From assembly GCF_017876595.1 (NCBI RefSeq), contig NZ_JAGIOG010000001.1:2604001-2668000 (forward strand): a DNA stretch of 64,000 bases. Direction: 5' to 3'. Below, piece by piece: positions 16,506-24,629 of the stretch; within the stretch, counting starts at the first letter, position 1; every line of letters begins with the position of its first letter. The notes below the pieces were generated by a model. That model was not told the origin of the DNA. It was given only the letters and a program-made list of their open reading frames with translations, and searched no databases. This DNA comes from Aeromicrobium fastidiosum. GTDB lineage: Bacteria; Actinomycetota; Actinomycetes; Propionibacteriales; Nocardioidaceae. A program made the translations under genes and the position numbers.

Positions 16506-16671
16506 TCGGCGTTGGCCCGCCGTTTCCGCAGCAGGGTAAGCGAGACCATGACCTGGTCTCCATCACTTCTCGCACTCCCCGGTGATCCCGGATCTTGTGG
16601 CGCTTGCTGGACGGCGGACCTACGCCGGACCCGCGCCTGACCATCCGAACCATCACCGAAGGAGATCTGTC

Positions 16672-16782
16672 ATGAACTCTCACACCACGTCCGGCAAGCT
16701 CATGGAGTGGGGACCGGCGCACCTGCGCGACGAGGCGACCCCGTTCGAGATCGAGCTCGCCGACCGCCCCGACGACAACTGA
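16672..16782 (+). CDS. 36-residue hypothetical protein downstream of the attenuator
   Basis: Starts at an ATG with an excellent Shine-Dalgarno (AAGGAGA, 16659-16665, 6 bp spacer). The peptide is acidic (LMEWGPAHLRDEATPFEIELADRPDDN at the end is the bulk of it), with no cysteines and no membrane segment. I do not recognise it. It is the first well-initiated ORF after the LVLI leader/hairpin and ends 74 bp before leuB, so it may be the attenuator's immediate target or a second regulatory ORF before leuB. Confidence 0.5.
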   Translation: MNSHTTSGKLMEWGPAHLRDEATPFEIELADRPDDN

Positions 16783-16800
16783 CCCCCGCCCATGGGGTTC

Positions 16801-16836
16801 TCACATCGCGGGACGACGGTTTCACATCTTGAGACG
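16801..16836. promoter_or_regulatory. Two 15-bp operator-like repeats at the leuB promoter
   Basis: TCACATCgcGgGACG (16801-16815) and TCACATCttGaGACG (16822-16836) are direct repeats whose starts are 21 bp apart, i.e. two helical turns. They cover the -35 zone of a promoter whose -10 is TAGGAT (16844-16849). In actinobacteria leuB/leuCD are controlled by an IclR-type regulator (LtbR/NdgR); that factor is the natural candidate, by inference. Confidence 0.45.
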
Positions 16837-16856
16837 TCACTCCTAGGATGGTCGCC

Positions 16857-17942
16857 ATGACCACATCCTTCTCGCTCGCAGTCGTGGCCGGTGACGGCAT
16901 CGGACCCGAGGTCACGTCGCAGGCCCTCAAGGTCCTCGACGTCGTCGCTCCGGCCCACGGCATCTCGTTCAGCACCACGGACTACGACCTCGGCGCGCGC
17001 CGCTACCACGCGACCGGCGAGACGTTGCCCGACTCGGTGCTCGAGGAGATCCGCGGGCACGACGCGATCCTGCTCGGCGCGGTCGGCGACCCCAGCGTGC
17101 CGTCCGGCGTGCTCGAGCGCGGTCTGCTGCTCAAGCTGCGCTTCGCGCTCGACCACTACGTCAACCTGCGGCCGTCCAAGCTGTACCCCGGCGTGACGAC
17201 GCCGTTGGGCGACAACATCACGGGTCGGGGCGACATCGACTTCGTGGTCGTCCGTGAGGGCACCGAGGGGCCGTACGTCGGCAATGGCGGTGCCATCCGC
17301 GTCGGCACGCCCCACGAGCTCGCCACCGAGGTCAGCATCAACACGGCCTTCGGCGTCGAGCGCGTCGTCCGAGACGCCTTCGCCCGGGCCCAGGCGCGTC
17401 CCCGCAAGAAGCTGACGCTGGTGCACAAGAACAACGTCCTCGTGCACGCCGGTCATCTCTGGACGCGCACGGTCGACGCCGTCGCCACGGAGTTCCCCGA
17501 CGTCACGGTCGACTACCTGCACGTCGACGCCGCGACGATCTTCCTGGTCACCGACCCGTCCCGGTTCGACGTCATCGTCACCGACAACCTCTTCGGCGAC
17601 ATCCTCACCGACCTGGCAGCGGCGATCACCGGTGGTATCGGCCTGGCCGCGAGCGGCAACGTCAACCCTGACCGCACGTCGCCCAGCATGTTCGAGCCCG
17701 TCCACGGCTCGGCACCCGACATCGCCGGCCAGTCGAAGGCCGACCCCACGGCGGCGATCCTGTCGGGCGGCATGCTGCTGGAGCACCTCGGCTTCCCCGA
17801 GGCGGCAGCGCAGATCACGGCGGCCGTCGAGGCCGACATCACCGGGCGATCGTCCGCTCCTCGTTCGACCGAGGAGGTGGGAGAGGCCATCGCGTCGCTC
17901 GTCTCTGATCGACTCAGCGCCGGGGGTGTACAGGTCGGTTAG
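16857..17942 (+). CDS. leuB: 3-isopropylmalate dehydrogenase
   Basis: 361 residues. Oxidatively decarboxylates 3-isopropylmalate in leucine synthesis. Visible: N-terminal [12 protein letters not shown], the substrate-binding [29 protein letters not shown], the LVHKNNVL lysine region, and the metal/NAD part [15 protein letters not shown] and [25 protein letters not shown]. The start is ATG 16857 rather than 16848: a TAGGAT -10 ends 7 bp before it, which predicts a leaderless transcript starting at this codon. ilvE follows after 33 bp. Confidence 0.95.
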   Translation: MTTSFSLAVVAGDGIGPEVTSQALKVLDVVAPAHGISFSTTDYDLGARRYHATGETLPDSVLEEIRGHDAILLGAVGDPSVPSGVLERGLLLKLRFALDHYVNLRPSKLYPGVTTPLGDNITGRGDIDFVVVREGTEGPYVGNGGAIRVGTPHELATEVSINTAFGVERVVRDAFARAQARPRKKLTLVHKNNVLVHAGHLWTRTVDAVATEFPDVTVDYLHVDAATIFLVTDPSRFDVIVTDNLFGDILTDLAAAITGGIGLAASGNVNPDRTSPSMFEPVHGSAPDIAGQSKADPTAAILSGGMLLEHLGFPEAAAQITAAVEADITGRSSAPRSTEEVGEAIASLVSDRLSAGGVQVG

Positions 17943-17975
17943 CGACCATTCACCCCTCGTCCTGAAAGAGATATC

Positions 17976-19082
17976 GTGACCACCATGACCTCCACCCCCT
18001 TCGCCGCCTCGCTGACCCAGAACCCGACGGCCAAGACCGCCGAGCAGCGCGACGCGATCCTCGCCGACCCCGGATTCGGCAACCACTTCACCGACCACAT
18101 GTTCCTGGCCGAGTGGACGCCCGACACCGGTTGGGCCGACGGTCGCGTCGTGCCCTACGGCCCGTTGCTGATCGACCCGGCCACGGCGGTCCTGCACTAC
18201 GCGCAGGAGATCTTCGAGGGCCTCAAGGCCTACGTCCACGACGACGGGTCGGCCTGGCTGTTCCGGCCCGAGGCCAACGCCGCACGCATGCAGCGCTCGG
18301 CTCACCGGCTGGCGCTGCCCGAGCTGCCGACCGACTGGTTCCTCGGGTCGATCCAGGCGCTCGTCGAGGCCGACCGCGCATGGATCCCCGCCGGTGGTGA
18401 GAAGAGCCTCTACCTGCGTCCGTTCATGTTCGCCTCGGAGGTCTTCCTCGGCGTCCGGCCGTCGCAGCACGTGACGTACTCGGTCATCGCCTCCCCGGCG
18501 GGCGCGTACTTCTCCGGTGGCGTCCAGGCCGTTTCGATCTGGCTGTCGAGCGAGTACTCGCGCGCGGGTGCGGGCGGCACGGGAGCGGCCAAGTGCGGCG
18601 GCAACTACGCCGCCTCGCTGCTGCCGCAGCAGGAGGCCGCCCAGCACGGGTGCGCGCAGGTCGCGTTCCTCGACTCCACCGAGCAGAAGTGGATCGAGGA
18701 GCTCGGTGGCATGAACCTGTACTTCGTCCAGTCGGACGGCTCGATCGTCACGCCGTCGCTCTCGGGCTCGATCCTCGAGGGCATCACCCGTGACTCGATC
18801 ATGCAGATCGGTCGCGATCTCGGCCACGAGGTCGTCGAGCGTCGCGTGTCTGTCGACGAGTGGCGCCAGGGTGCGGCCGACGGCACGATCACCGAGGTCT
18901 TCGCGTGCGGCACCGCCGCCGTCGTCACGCCCGTCGCGTCGCTCAAGTGGGACGGCGGCGAGGTCGTCAGCGGCGACGGGCAGCCCGGCAAGGTCACGAC
19001 CGACATCCGCTCGGCGCTCGTCGACATCCAGTACGGCCGGGCCGAGGACCGCCACGGCTGGATGCGGCGCGTCACTCGCTAG
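17976..19082 (+). CDS. ilvE: Branched-chain amino-acid aminotransferase
   Basis: 368 residues of the longer actinobacterial/eukaryotic IlvE type (fold IV PLP enzyme). The PLP lysine lies in GAAKCGGNYAASL; the substrate-side EIFEGLKAY and the phosphate-site GSILEGITRDSI and FACGTAAVVTPV are present. It performs the last step in Leu, Ile and Val synthesis, next to leuB and near cimA. GTG 17976 has AAAGAGA before it; ATG 17985 is an alternative. Followed by tandem hairpins. Confidence 0.95.
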   Translation: MTTMTSTPFAASLTQNPTAKTAEQRDAILADPGFGNHFTDHMFLAEWTPDTGWADGRVVPYGPLLIDPATAVLHYAQEIFEGLKAYVHDDGSAWLFRPEANAARMQRSAHRLALPELPTDWFLGSIQALVEADRAWIPAGGEKSLYLRPFMFASEVFLGVRPSQHVTYSVIASPAGAYFSGGVQAVSIWLSSEYSRAGAGGTGAAKCGGNYAASLLPQQEAAQHGCAQVAFLDSTEQKWIEELGGMNLYFVQSDGSIVTPSLSGSILEGITRDSIMQIGRDLGHEVVERRVSVDEWRQGAADGTITEVFACGTAAVVTPVASLKWDGGEVVSGDGQPGKVTTDIRSALVDIQYGRAEDRHGWMRRVTR

Positions 19083-19094
19083 CGCTCGTGACTT

Positions 19095-19126
19095 CTGCGA
19101 CTTCGTCGCAGCTGCGCTTCGCGCAG
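19095..19126 (+). terminator. Tandem hairpins after ilvE
   Basis: Two perfect stem-loops back to back: CTGCGAC-TTC-GTCGCAG (19095-19111) and CTGCGC-TTC-GCGCAG (19112-19126). Both have TTC loops and no U tract, as is common for actinobacterial terminators. More cttcgctcg-type sequence follows. Confidence 0.5.
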
Positions 19127-19195
19127 GCGCCTGTCTCGCTTCGCTCGACCCATGGTCGGGTCTCGTCGCGGGCGCAAGTGTGGGTGTGAAACCCT

Positions 19196-19217
19196 GCTTG
19201 TGACCATCGTCACAAGC
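19196..19217. promoter_or_regulatory. CRP/GlxR-type palindrome overlapping the aspA leader
   Basis: GCTTGTGAC-CATC-GTCACAAGC is a perfect 9-bp inverted repeat. Its core, TGTGA-N6-TCACA (19199-19214), equals the CRP/GlxR consensus. It ends just before the aspA Shine-Dalgarno (TAGGAGA) and 11 bp before the ATG, a position suited to repression or to control of translation by a hairpin. Confidence 0.55.
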
Positions 19218-19228
19218 TAGGAGATCGC

Positions 19229-20671
19229 ATGTCCGACGCCACACGTTCCGAGCACGACCTGATCGGAGACCGTGAGGTACCTGTGGACGCCTATTGGGGT
19301 GTGCACACGCTCCGCGCCCTCGAGAACTTCCCCATCACCGGCATCCCCATCTCCGTCAGCCCGTACCTCGTCGAGGCGCTCGCGTCCGTCAAGCAGGCGG
19401 CCGCGACCGCCAACAACGAGCTCGGCCTGCTCGACGACGAGCGCTTCGCGGCGATCCGCGGTGCCTGCGAGGAGATCCGCTCGGGCGAGCTGGCCGACGA
19501 GTTCGTGGTCGACGTCATCCAGGGCGGTGCCGGCACGTCGACCAACATGAACGCCAACGAGGTCATCGCCAACCGGGCGCTCGAGCTGATGGGCCACGCC
19601 AAGGGTGACTACGCGTTCATCCACCCCAACGAGCACGTCAACCTCAGCCAGTCGACCAACGACGTCTACCCGACCGCGGTCAAGATCGCGATCATCCTCG
19701 CGACGCACGACCTGCTGGCCGCGATGCAGGTGCTGGAGGACTCCTTCGCGCGCAAGGCCGACGAGTTCCACGACGTGTTGAAGATGGGCCGCACGCAGCT
19801 GCAGGACGCCGTGCCGATGACGCTCGGCCAGGAGTTCCGCACCTACTCGCTGATGATCGGCGAGGACCGCGCCCGCCTCAGCGAGGCGGTGCTGCTGCTG
19901 CACGAGATCAACCTGGGCGCCACCGCGATCGGCACGATGCTCAACGCTCCGGCGGGCTACGTGCCGTCCGCGTGCGGGCACCTGGCTGCCATCACGGGGC
20001 TGCCGCTCGAGACCGCGGTCGACCTGATCGAGGCGACGCAGGACTGTGGCGCGTTCGTGCAGCTGTCGGGCACGCTCAAGCGCGTCGCGGTCAAGCTGTC
20101 GAAGATCTGCAATGACCTGCGGCTGCTGTCGTCGGGCCCCCGGGCCGGCTTCAACGAGATCAACCTGCCGGCCGTGCAGGCCGGGTCGAGCATCATGCCG
20201 GGCAAGGTCAACCCCGTGATCCCCGAGGTCGTCAACCAGGTCGCGTTCCAGATCATCGGTCACGACATGACCGTCACGATGGCGGCCGAGGCGGGCCAGC
20301 TGCAGCTCAACGCCTTCGAGCCGGTCATCTGCTACTCGCTGTCGGCGGGCATCTCGCGGCTCGAACAGGCGGTGCTGACCCTGGCCCACCGCTGTGTCGA
20401 CGGCATCACGGCCAATGTCGAGCTGCTGCGGTCGGAGGTCGAGAACTCGATCGGCCTCGTGACGGCGCTCAACCCGTACATCGGCTACGCCGCGGCGACC
20501 GAGGTCGCCAAGGAGGCGCTCGCGACGGGTCGAGGCGTCGCCGAGCTGGTGCTCGAACGGGGCCTCCTGCCGCGCGAGCAGCTCGAGGCGATCCTGCGTC
20601 CGGAGGTGCTGGCCAACCTGGCCAAGCGACCCGAGCCGCGGACCGGACCGGTACCGGTCGCGCCCGCCTGA
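19229..20671 (+). CDS. aspA: Aspartate ammonia-lyase
   Basis: 480 residues. Fumarase/aspartase superfamily with signature GSSIMPGKVNPV (about 319-330, catalytic Ser on the SS loop), GGAGTSTNMNANEV and NLSQSTNDVYPTA. NPVIPEVVNQVAFQIIGHD after the signature and the N-terminal length favour aspartase over fumarase. It releases ammonia from aspartate, giving fumarate, so carbon/nitrogen control through the upstream CRP-type site makes sense. Shine-Dalgarno TAGGAGA. It is followed directly by a nested palindromic repeat. Confidence 0.92.
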   Translation: MSDATRSEHDLIGDREVPVDAYWGVHTLRALENFPITGIPISVSPYLVEALASVKQAAATANNELGLLDDERFAAIRGACEEIRSGELADEFVVDVIQGGAGTSTNMNANEVIANRALELMGHAKGDYAFIHPNEHVNLSQSTNDVYPTAVKIAIILATHDLLAAMQVLEDSFARKADEFHDVLKMGRTQLQDAVPMTLGQEFRTYSLMIGEDRARLSEAVLLLHEINLGATAIGTMLNAPAGYVPSACGHLAAITGLPLETAVDLIEATQDCGAFVQLSGTLKRVAVKLSKICNDLRLLSSGPRAGFNEINLPAVQAGSSIMPGKVNPVIPEVVNQVAFQIIGHDMTVTMAAEAGQLQLNAFEPVICYSLSAGISRLEQAVLTLAHRCVDGITANVELLRSEVENSIGLVTALNPYIGYAAATEVAKEALATGRGVAELVLERGLLPREQLEAILRPEVLANLAKRPEPRTGPVPVAPA

Positions 20672-20788
20672 GGGCGGTGACCTGGCGTCCACGCGTCGAC
20701 GAAGGCGGTGCACCGGCGTCCAGCCCGCGTCCGTTCCTGGACGCCGGCGCACCGCCCGAGCGTCCGAGTGGACGCTGGCGCACCGCCC
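20672..20788. repeat. Dispersed palindromic repeat, copy 1 (nested double form)
   Basis: Starts right at the aspA stop. Four arms: 20672-20691 (GGGCGGTGACCTGGCGTCCA), 20704-20722, then inverted 20738-20757 and 20769-20788 (TGGACGCTGGCGCACCGCCC). The inner and outer arms pair, giving one palindrome inside another. It separates convergent aspA and the 231-residue gene and could end both transcripts. The same arm sequence recurs at 55678 and 58063. Confidence 0.75.
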
Positions 20789-20802
20789 CAGGACGTGAGC
20801 GG

Positions 20803-21498
20803 TCAGGGCGCGAACAGCGCCGTGGCGGGGTCGTCGAGGAGGGTGACGACCAGGCGCTCGGCCACTGGGTCGTGGTCGATCTCGACGTCGATCGTGCGGT
20901 CGGCGGGCGTCCCGGCGGCGGCGGGGTCGCCCAGGCCGTAGGCGATGTCGCGCAGCGTGACCGTCGCGCGTCCGACCGGGTCGTTGGCAGGCCACTCGGC
21001 GATCATGCGGTGCGCCAGCCCGGCCAGCACGGCACCGTGCATCGCGTGCTGTGTCTCGTCGACACCGGTGACGACGACCTCCGGCAGCCCGAATGCCGCG
21101 AGCCCGACGGTGCCGAGTCGTCCCGAACCGATGTCGGCGTAGTCGAGGACGTACCACTGCGTCGCGTGCGACAACGACACCTCGCCCGGCCGGCCCTCCA
21201 CGACTCGCGGGACCGCCAGGTCGATGACGACGCCGTCGTGGTCCTCGGCCAGCGCCAGGGCCTCGACCCGGGTGTCGCGCTGCACGAATGCGGCACCGTC
21301 GAGGTCGGACGTGCGCAGCAGCAGGGTCTGGTGCTGGCGCGACCGCAACCTCCGCAGGGCGACCTCGGACGTGCCGTAGCGGCGCAGCAGCTCGGGTGAC
21401 GGGGGCGGGATCAGGTCGTCGGTCGACACCGGCTCAGGGGTCATGACGGCGTACATGACGTGTGTCTCGGCCGGACGGGGGACGGGTCTGGCGGTCAT
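20803..21498 (-). CDS. Hypothetical protein, 231 residues
   Basis: I do not recognise the family. No membrane segment or signal peptide; mixed alpha/beta composition, acidic, with an LLRTSDLDGAAFVQRDTRVEALALAEDHDG segment and a C-terminal beta-rich VEIDHDPVAERLVVTLLDD. Internal ATGs at 21456 and 21444 could be the real start. Upstream, AGTCTAGACT at 21508-21517 is palindromic and could serve as overlapping -10 elements for this gene and, in the other direction, for the cimA leader. Confidence 0.65.
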   Translation of the reverse strand: MTARPVPRPAETHVMYAVMTPEPVSTDDLIPPPSPELLRRYGTSEVALRRLRSRQHQTLLLRTSDLDGAAFVQRDTRVEALALAEDHDGVVIDLAVPRVVEGRPGEVSLSHATQWYVLDYADIGSGRLGTVGLAAFGLPEVVVTGVDETQHAMHGAVLAGLAHRMIAEWPANDPVGRATVTLRDIAYGLGDPAAAGTPADRTIDVEIDHDPVAERLVVTLLDDPATALFAP

Positions 21499-21524
21499 AG
21501 GCGGCTCAGTCTAGACTGGCGGCC

Positions 21525-21569
21525 ATGCAGAGCATCTCGATCATGATCGACAGGCGCGCCCGGGGCTGA
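21525..21569 (+). CDS. Isoleucine-rich leader peptide of the cimA attenuator
   Basis: Fourteen codons, MQSISIMIDRRARG, then TGA. Three ATC isoleucine codons within five codons (positions 4-8) are what an isoleucine-sensing attenuator needs, and the downstream enzyme makes an isoleucine precursor. A TAGACT -10 (21512-21517) ends 7 bp before the ATG, so the mRNA probably starts with this codon. A terminator with a T run follows. Confidence 0.75.
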   Translation: MQSISIMIDRRARG

Positions 21570-21589
21570 GATCATCCCCAGACGCGCTG

Positions 21590-21616
21590 CCTCCCATCCC
21601 CCTGGGAGGTTTTTTT
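21590..21616 (+). terminator. Intrinsic terminator of the cimA attenuator
   Basis: CCTCCCA (21590-21596) and TGGGAGG (21603-21609) form a 7-bp stem with a TCCCCC loop, followed by seven Ts (21610-21616). U-tract terminators are rare in this GC-rich window, and this one lies between the leader peptide and the cimA start. An AGGCGCG at 21552-21558 can pair, with GU/bulge, with CGCGCTGCCT at 21583-21592, which would occupy the terminator's 5' arm as an antiterminator. Confidence 0.75.
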
Positions 21617-21653
21617 GTGCCCTGACATGCCGACCGGAACGAAGGACGACCCA

Positions 21654-23261
21654 GTGAACGCAGGCCACCAGCACGTGAGCGACTTCCACGTCTACGACAC
21701 GACGCTGCGCGACGGGGCCCAGCAGGAGGGCCTCAACCTGTCGGTCCAGGACAAGATGCACATCTCGCGCCACCTCGACGACCTGGGAGTCGGCTACATC
21801 GAGGGGGGCTGGCCCGGCTCCAACCCCAAGGACACCGAGTTCTTCCGCCTCGCGGCCAAGGAGCTCGACCTGCGGCACGCGACGCTGGCCGCCTTCGGTG
21901 CCACGCGCAAGGCCGGTGTCGCCGCCGCCGACGACGCCCAGCTCGCGGCCCTGCGCGAGTCGGGTGCCTCGGTCGTCACCCTCGTCGCCAAGAGCCACGA
22001 CCGCCACGTCGAGCTGGCGCTGCGCACGACGCTCGAGGAGAACCTCGCGATGGTCCGCGACTCCGTGACGCACCTGCGCGAAGAGGGCCAGCGGGTCTTC
22101 GTCGACCTCGAGCACTTCTTCGACGGCTACCGCGCCAACCGCGACTACGCCCTCGAGGTCGTCCGCGCCGCCGCCGCGGCCGGTGCCGAGGTCGCGGTGC
22201 TGTGCGACACCAACGGCGGGATGCTGCCGCACTGGGTCACCGAGATCGTCGAGGACGTCATGTCGACGGGCGCGCGCCTCGGCATCCACGCCCACAACGA
22301 CACGGGCTGCGCGGTCGCCAACTCGATGGCGGCAGTGCAGGCCGGCGTCAGCCACCTGCAGGGCTGCATCAACGGCTACGGCGAGCGCACGGGCAACGCC
22401 GACCTCGTCACGTGCGTCGCCAACCTCGAGCTCAAGCTGGGCATGTCGCTCCTGCCCGAGGGGCGACTCGCTGATGCCACGCGCATCTCGCACGCGATCT
22501 CGGAGATCACGAACTACCCGCCGCACGCCCGCCAGCCGTACACCGGGGTCTCGGCGTTCGCGCACAAGGCAGGGCTGCACGCCAGCGCGATCCGCGTCGA
22601 CGCCGATCTCTACCAGCACATCGACCCCTCCCTGGTCGGCAACGACATGCGCCTGCTGGTATCGGAGATGGCCGGCCGGGCGACGATCGAGCTCAAGGGC
22701 AAGGAGCTCGGCTACGACCTAGCGAGCGATCCCGCTCGGCTCGCGCGCGTCACCGACCGGGTCAAGGCGATGGAGCAGGCGGGCTACACCTTCGAGGCAG
22801 CCGACGCCTCGTTCGAGCTGCTGCTCGCCGAGGAGGTCGACGGGGCCCGAACGTCGTTCTTCGAGGTCGAGTCGTGGCGGGTGCTGGCCGAGTCGGCCCG
22901 GGGTGCCGAGGCGCTGTCGGAGGCCACCGTCAAGCTGCGGGCCGGGGGAGTGCGCCTCGCCGTGATCGGCGAGGGCAACGGGCCCGTCAACGCGCTCGAC
23001 CATGCCCTGCGACAGGCGATCGAGCAGGTCTATCCCGATGTCGCGCGGTTCCACCTGACCGACTTCAGGGTGCGCATCCTCGACCAGGGACACGGCACCG
23101 ACGCCATCACGCGTGTGCTGATCGAGACCACCGACGGCAAGGACGTCTGGGTCACGGTCGGCGTGGGCGCCAACATCATCGAGGCCTCCTGGGAGGCGCT
23201 CGTCGACGCGCTCACGTACGGCCTGCGCCTGCACGGCGTGCACCCCAGCATCGACGGCTGA
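21654..23261 (+). CDS. cimA: (R)-citramalate synthase
   Basis: 535 residues, the full CimA length including the C-terminal regulatory domain (about 400-535). DTTLRDGAQQEG and HAHNDTGCAVANS are the catalytic HMG-like signatures, as in CimA rather than LeuA. It condenses pyruvate and acetyl-CoA to citramalate, the threonine-independent route to 2-ketobutyrate and isoleucine. GTG 21654 is chosen because GAAGGA lies 7 bp upstream; frames open earlier overlap the attenuator's T run. Confidence 0.93.
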   Translation: MNAGHQHVSDFHVYDTTLRDGAQQEGLNLSVQDKMHISRHLDDLGVGYIEGGWPGSNPKDTEFFRLAAKELDLRHATLAAFGATRKAGVAAADDAQLAALRESGASVVTLVAKSHDRHVELALRTTLEENLAMVRDSVTHLREEGQRVFVDLEHFFDGYRANRDYALEVVRAAAAAGAEVAVLCDTNGGMLPHWVTEIVEDVMSTGARLGIHAHNDTGCAVANSMAAVQAGVSHLQGCINGYGERTGNADLVTCVANLELKLGMSLLPEGRLADATRISHAISEITNYPPHARQPYTGVSAFAHKAGLHASAIRVDADLYQHIDPSLVGNDMRLLVSEMAGRATIELKGKELGYDLASDPARLARVTDRVKAMEQAGYTFEAADASFELLLAEEVDGARTSFFEVESWRVLAESARGAEALSEATVKLRAGGVRLAVIGEGNGPVNALDHALRQAIEQVYPDVARFHLTDFRVRILDQGHGTDAITRVLIETTDGKDVWVTVGVGANIIEASWEALVDALTYGLRLHGVHPSIDG

Positions 23262-23312
23262 GCCGGGGCGGCGTCCGTTGCCGACCCGGCCGATCGCTGG
23301 CACGGTGAACGG

Positions 23313-24062
23313 GTGACCTCCCGGAGCCGTCTGGTGCTGATGTTCGTGCCGGTCGTCGTGACGGTCGTGCTGGCAGCCGTCGTCGGCGCCCTGGTCGTGG
23401 TGCAGGACCAGCGTCAGGGCCAGCAGGTCGCAGCGGCCGACCGGGCCGCCGAGGACTTCGTGTCCGACGTCGGGACGTTCCGCGGTGACGTGGCGCGCGA
23501 GCTGGGGAAGGTGGAGGCAACTGACCCGGCGACGCTCCGCGCAGCGCTGACCGGCGCCGTCGCGGAGCCGCCGCGACTCGCCGGCGCGCCCGATCTCGGG
23601 GTCGAGCAGTCCGAGAAGTACGCGAGGGCCCGCGAGACCGAGCGGACGTTCCTGGAGCCGTACGAGCGATTGAGCCGCGAGCTGCGCCGGGCCGAGGTCG
23701 CGCTGACGTTCGTCGAGGCCGCCCGCGACGCCCTGCGGCTGCGCGCGACCGACTACGTCGGCTTCGGGCCGCTGGGCGACAGTGCGGCCGTCCGGTCGCG
23801 GCTCGTCCCCGCGTTCGTGCAGGCCCGCGACTCGTTCTCCGCCGTGCGGGTGCCCAAGGGGCAGACGGCGCTGGCCGGGACGGTGCGCGCCGCGCTCCAG
23901 CACGTCATCGACGAGGCGACGACGCTCGCCGCCAGCATCGACGCCAACCGCAGCTTCTCGTTCTCGTACGCCGAGGAGTTCTCTGCCGCGCTGGTCGCGG
24001 TCGACGACTACGCGACGACGGTGCAGGGCGACGTGACGGAGGCCGTCAACGCCCTGTCCTAG
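23313..24062 (+). CDS. Membrane-anchored hypothetical protein
   Basis: 249 residues from a GTG. One N-terminal membrane helix (about 6-30: LVLMFVPVVVTVVLAAVVGALVV) with the rest probably outside the membrane: long helices rich in Ala, Arg and Glu (residues 40-130 and 165-245) that resemble the ligand-binding part of chemoreceptor-like sensors. No enzymatic motif seen. It stands alone between cimA and a convergent GNAT gene. Confidence 0.65.
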   Translation: MTSRSRLVLMFVPVVVTVVLAAVVGALVVVQDQRQGQQVAAADRAAEDFVSDVGTFRGDVARELGKVEATDPATLRAALTGAVAEPPRLAGAPDLGVEQSEKYARARETERTFLEPYERLSRELRRAEVALTFVEAARDALRLRATDYVGFGPLGDSAAVRSRLVPAFVQARDSFSAVRVPKGQTALAGTVRAALQHVIDEATTLAASIDANRSFSFSYAEEFSAALVAVDDYATTVQGDVTEAVNALS

Positions 24063-24083
24063 CCGGCTTGAGCCGGGGCGGGG

Positions 24084-24512
24084 TCATGGCAGACGGATCA
24101 TCGGCACGTGGTCGATGCCGGCCTCCACGAAGTTGTCTCCCGTCCGCACGTAGCCGTGCAGGCCGTACCAGTCCTCCAGGTAGGCCTGCGCGTTGAGCAC
24201 CAGCCCAGACGTGCCCCAGCGCCGCGTGCACTCGGCGACGAGACGGCCCGACAGGCCGCGACCGCGCTGGTCGCGTCTCGTGCACACCCGTCCGACGTGC
24301 CGCACGTCGTCCTCGACGTACGACCTGACGTAGCTCGTGATGCCGGTGCCGTCGGCGAGCCACAGGTGCGTCGTCGACGGGAGGAGGTCGCGGTCGTCGA
24401 CATCGGGCTCGTCGCACTGCTGCTCGACGGCGAACACCGCGTCGCGGATCTTCCAGATGTCGTGGACGTCCTGTGCCGTCAGCGCATCACCGGTCACGGC
24501 CCGAATCGTCAT
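24084..24512 (-). CDS. ElaA-like GNAT N-acetyltransferase
   Basis: 142 residues. VFAVEQQCDEPDVDDRDLLPSTTHL is the ElaA-type opening; GRVCTRRDQRGRGLSGRLVAECTRRW is the acetyl-CoA loop (R-x-x-G-x-G); LNAQAYLEDWYGLHGY follows as motif B. Substrate unknown. A TAGGCT hexamer (24519-24524, minus strand) lies six bases before the ATG, so it is probably transcribed leaderless. Confidence 0.85.
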   Translation of the reverse strand: MTIRAVTGDALTAQDVHDIWKIRDAVFAVEQQCDEPDVDDRDLLPSTTHLWLADGTGITSYVRSYVEDDVRHVGRVCTRRDQRGRGLSGRLVAECTRRWGTSGLVLNAQAYLEDWYGLHGYVRTGDNFVEAGIDHVPMIRLP

Positions 24513-24629
24513 GGTCCCAGCCTAGGTGTCGACGGTGCCGACGTCGTCGTCGCAGGGTGCGGACATGGGTCTCGCGGTCGATCATGTGATGGTGGACGAC
24601 TGACGAGGAGGATCGGCACGGGCTACGGC

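Noticed and set aside
16548-16640. A 30-codon ORF starting MTWSPSLLALPGD between the leader hairpin and the 36-residue ORF
   Set aside because: No Shine-Dalgarno, starts inside a hairpin arm, and composition is not convincing; reported only as part of the leader region.
16680-19244. An 854-codon antisense frame over leuB and ilvE
   Set aside because: Shadow frame; both sense genes are complete enzymes with catalytic motifs.
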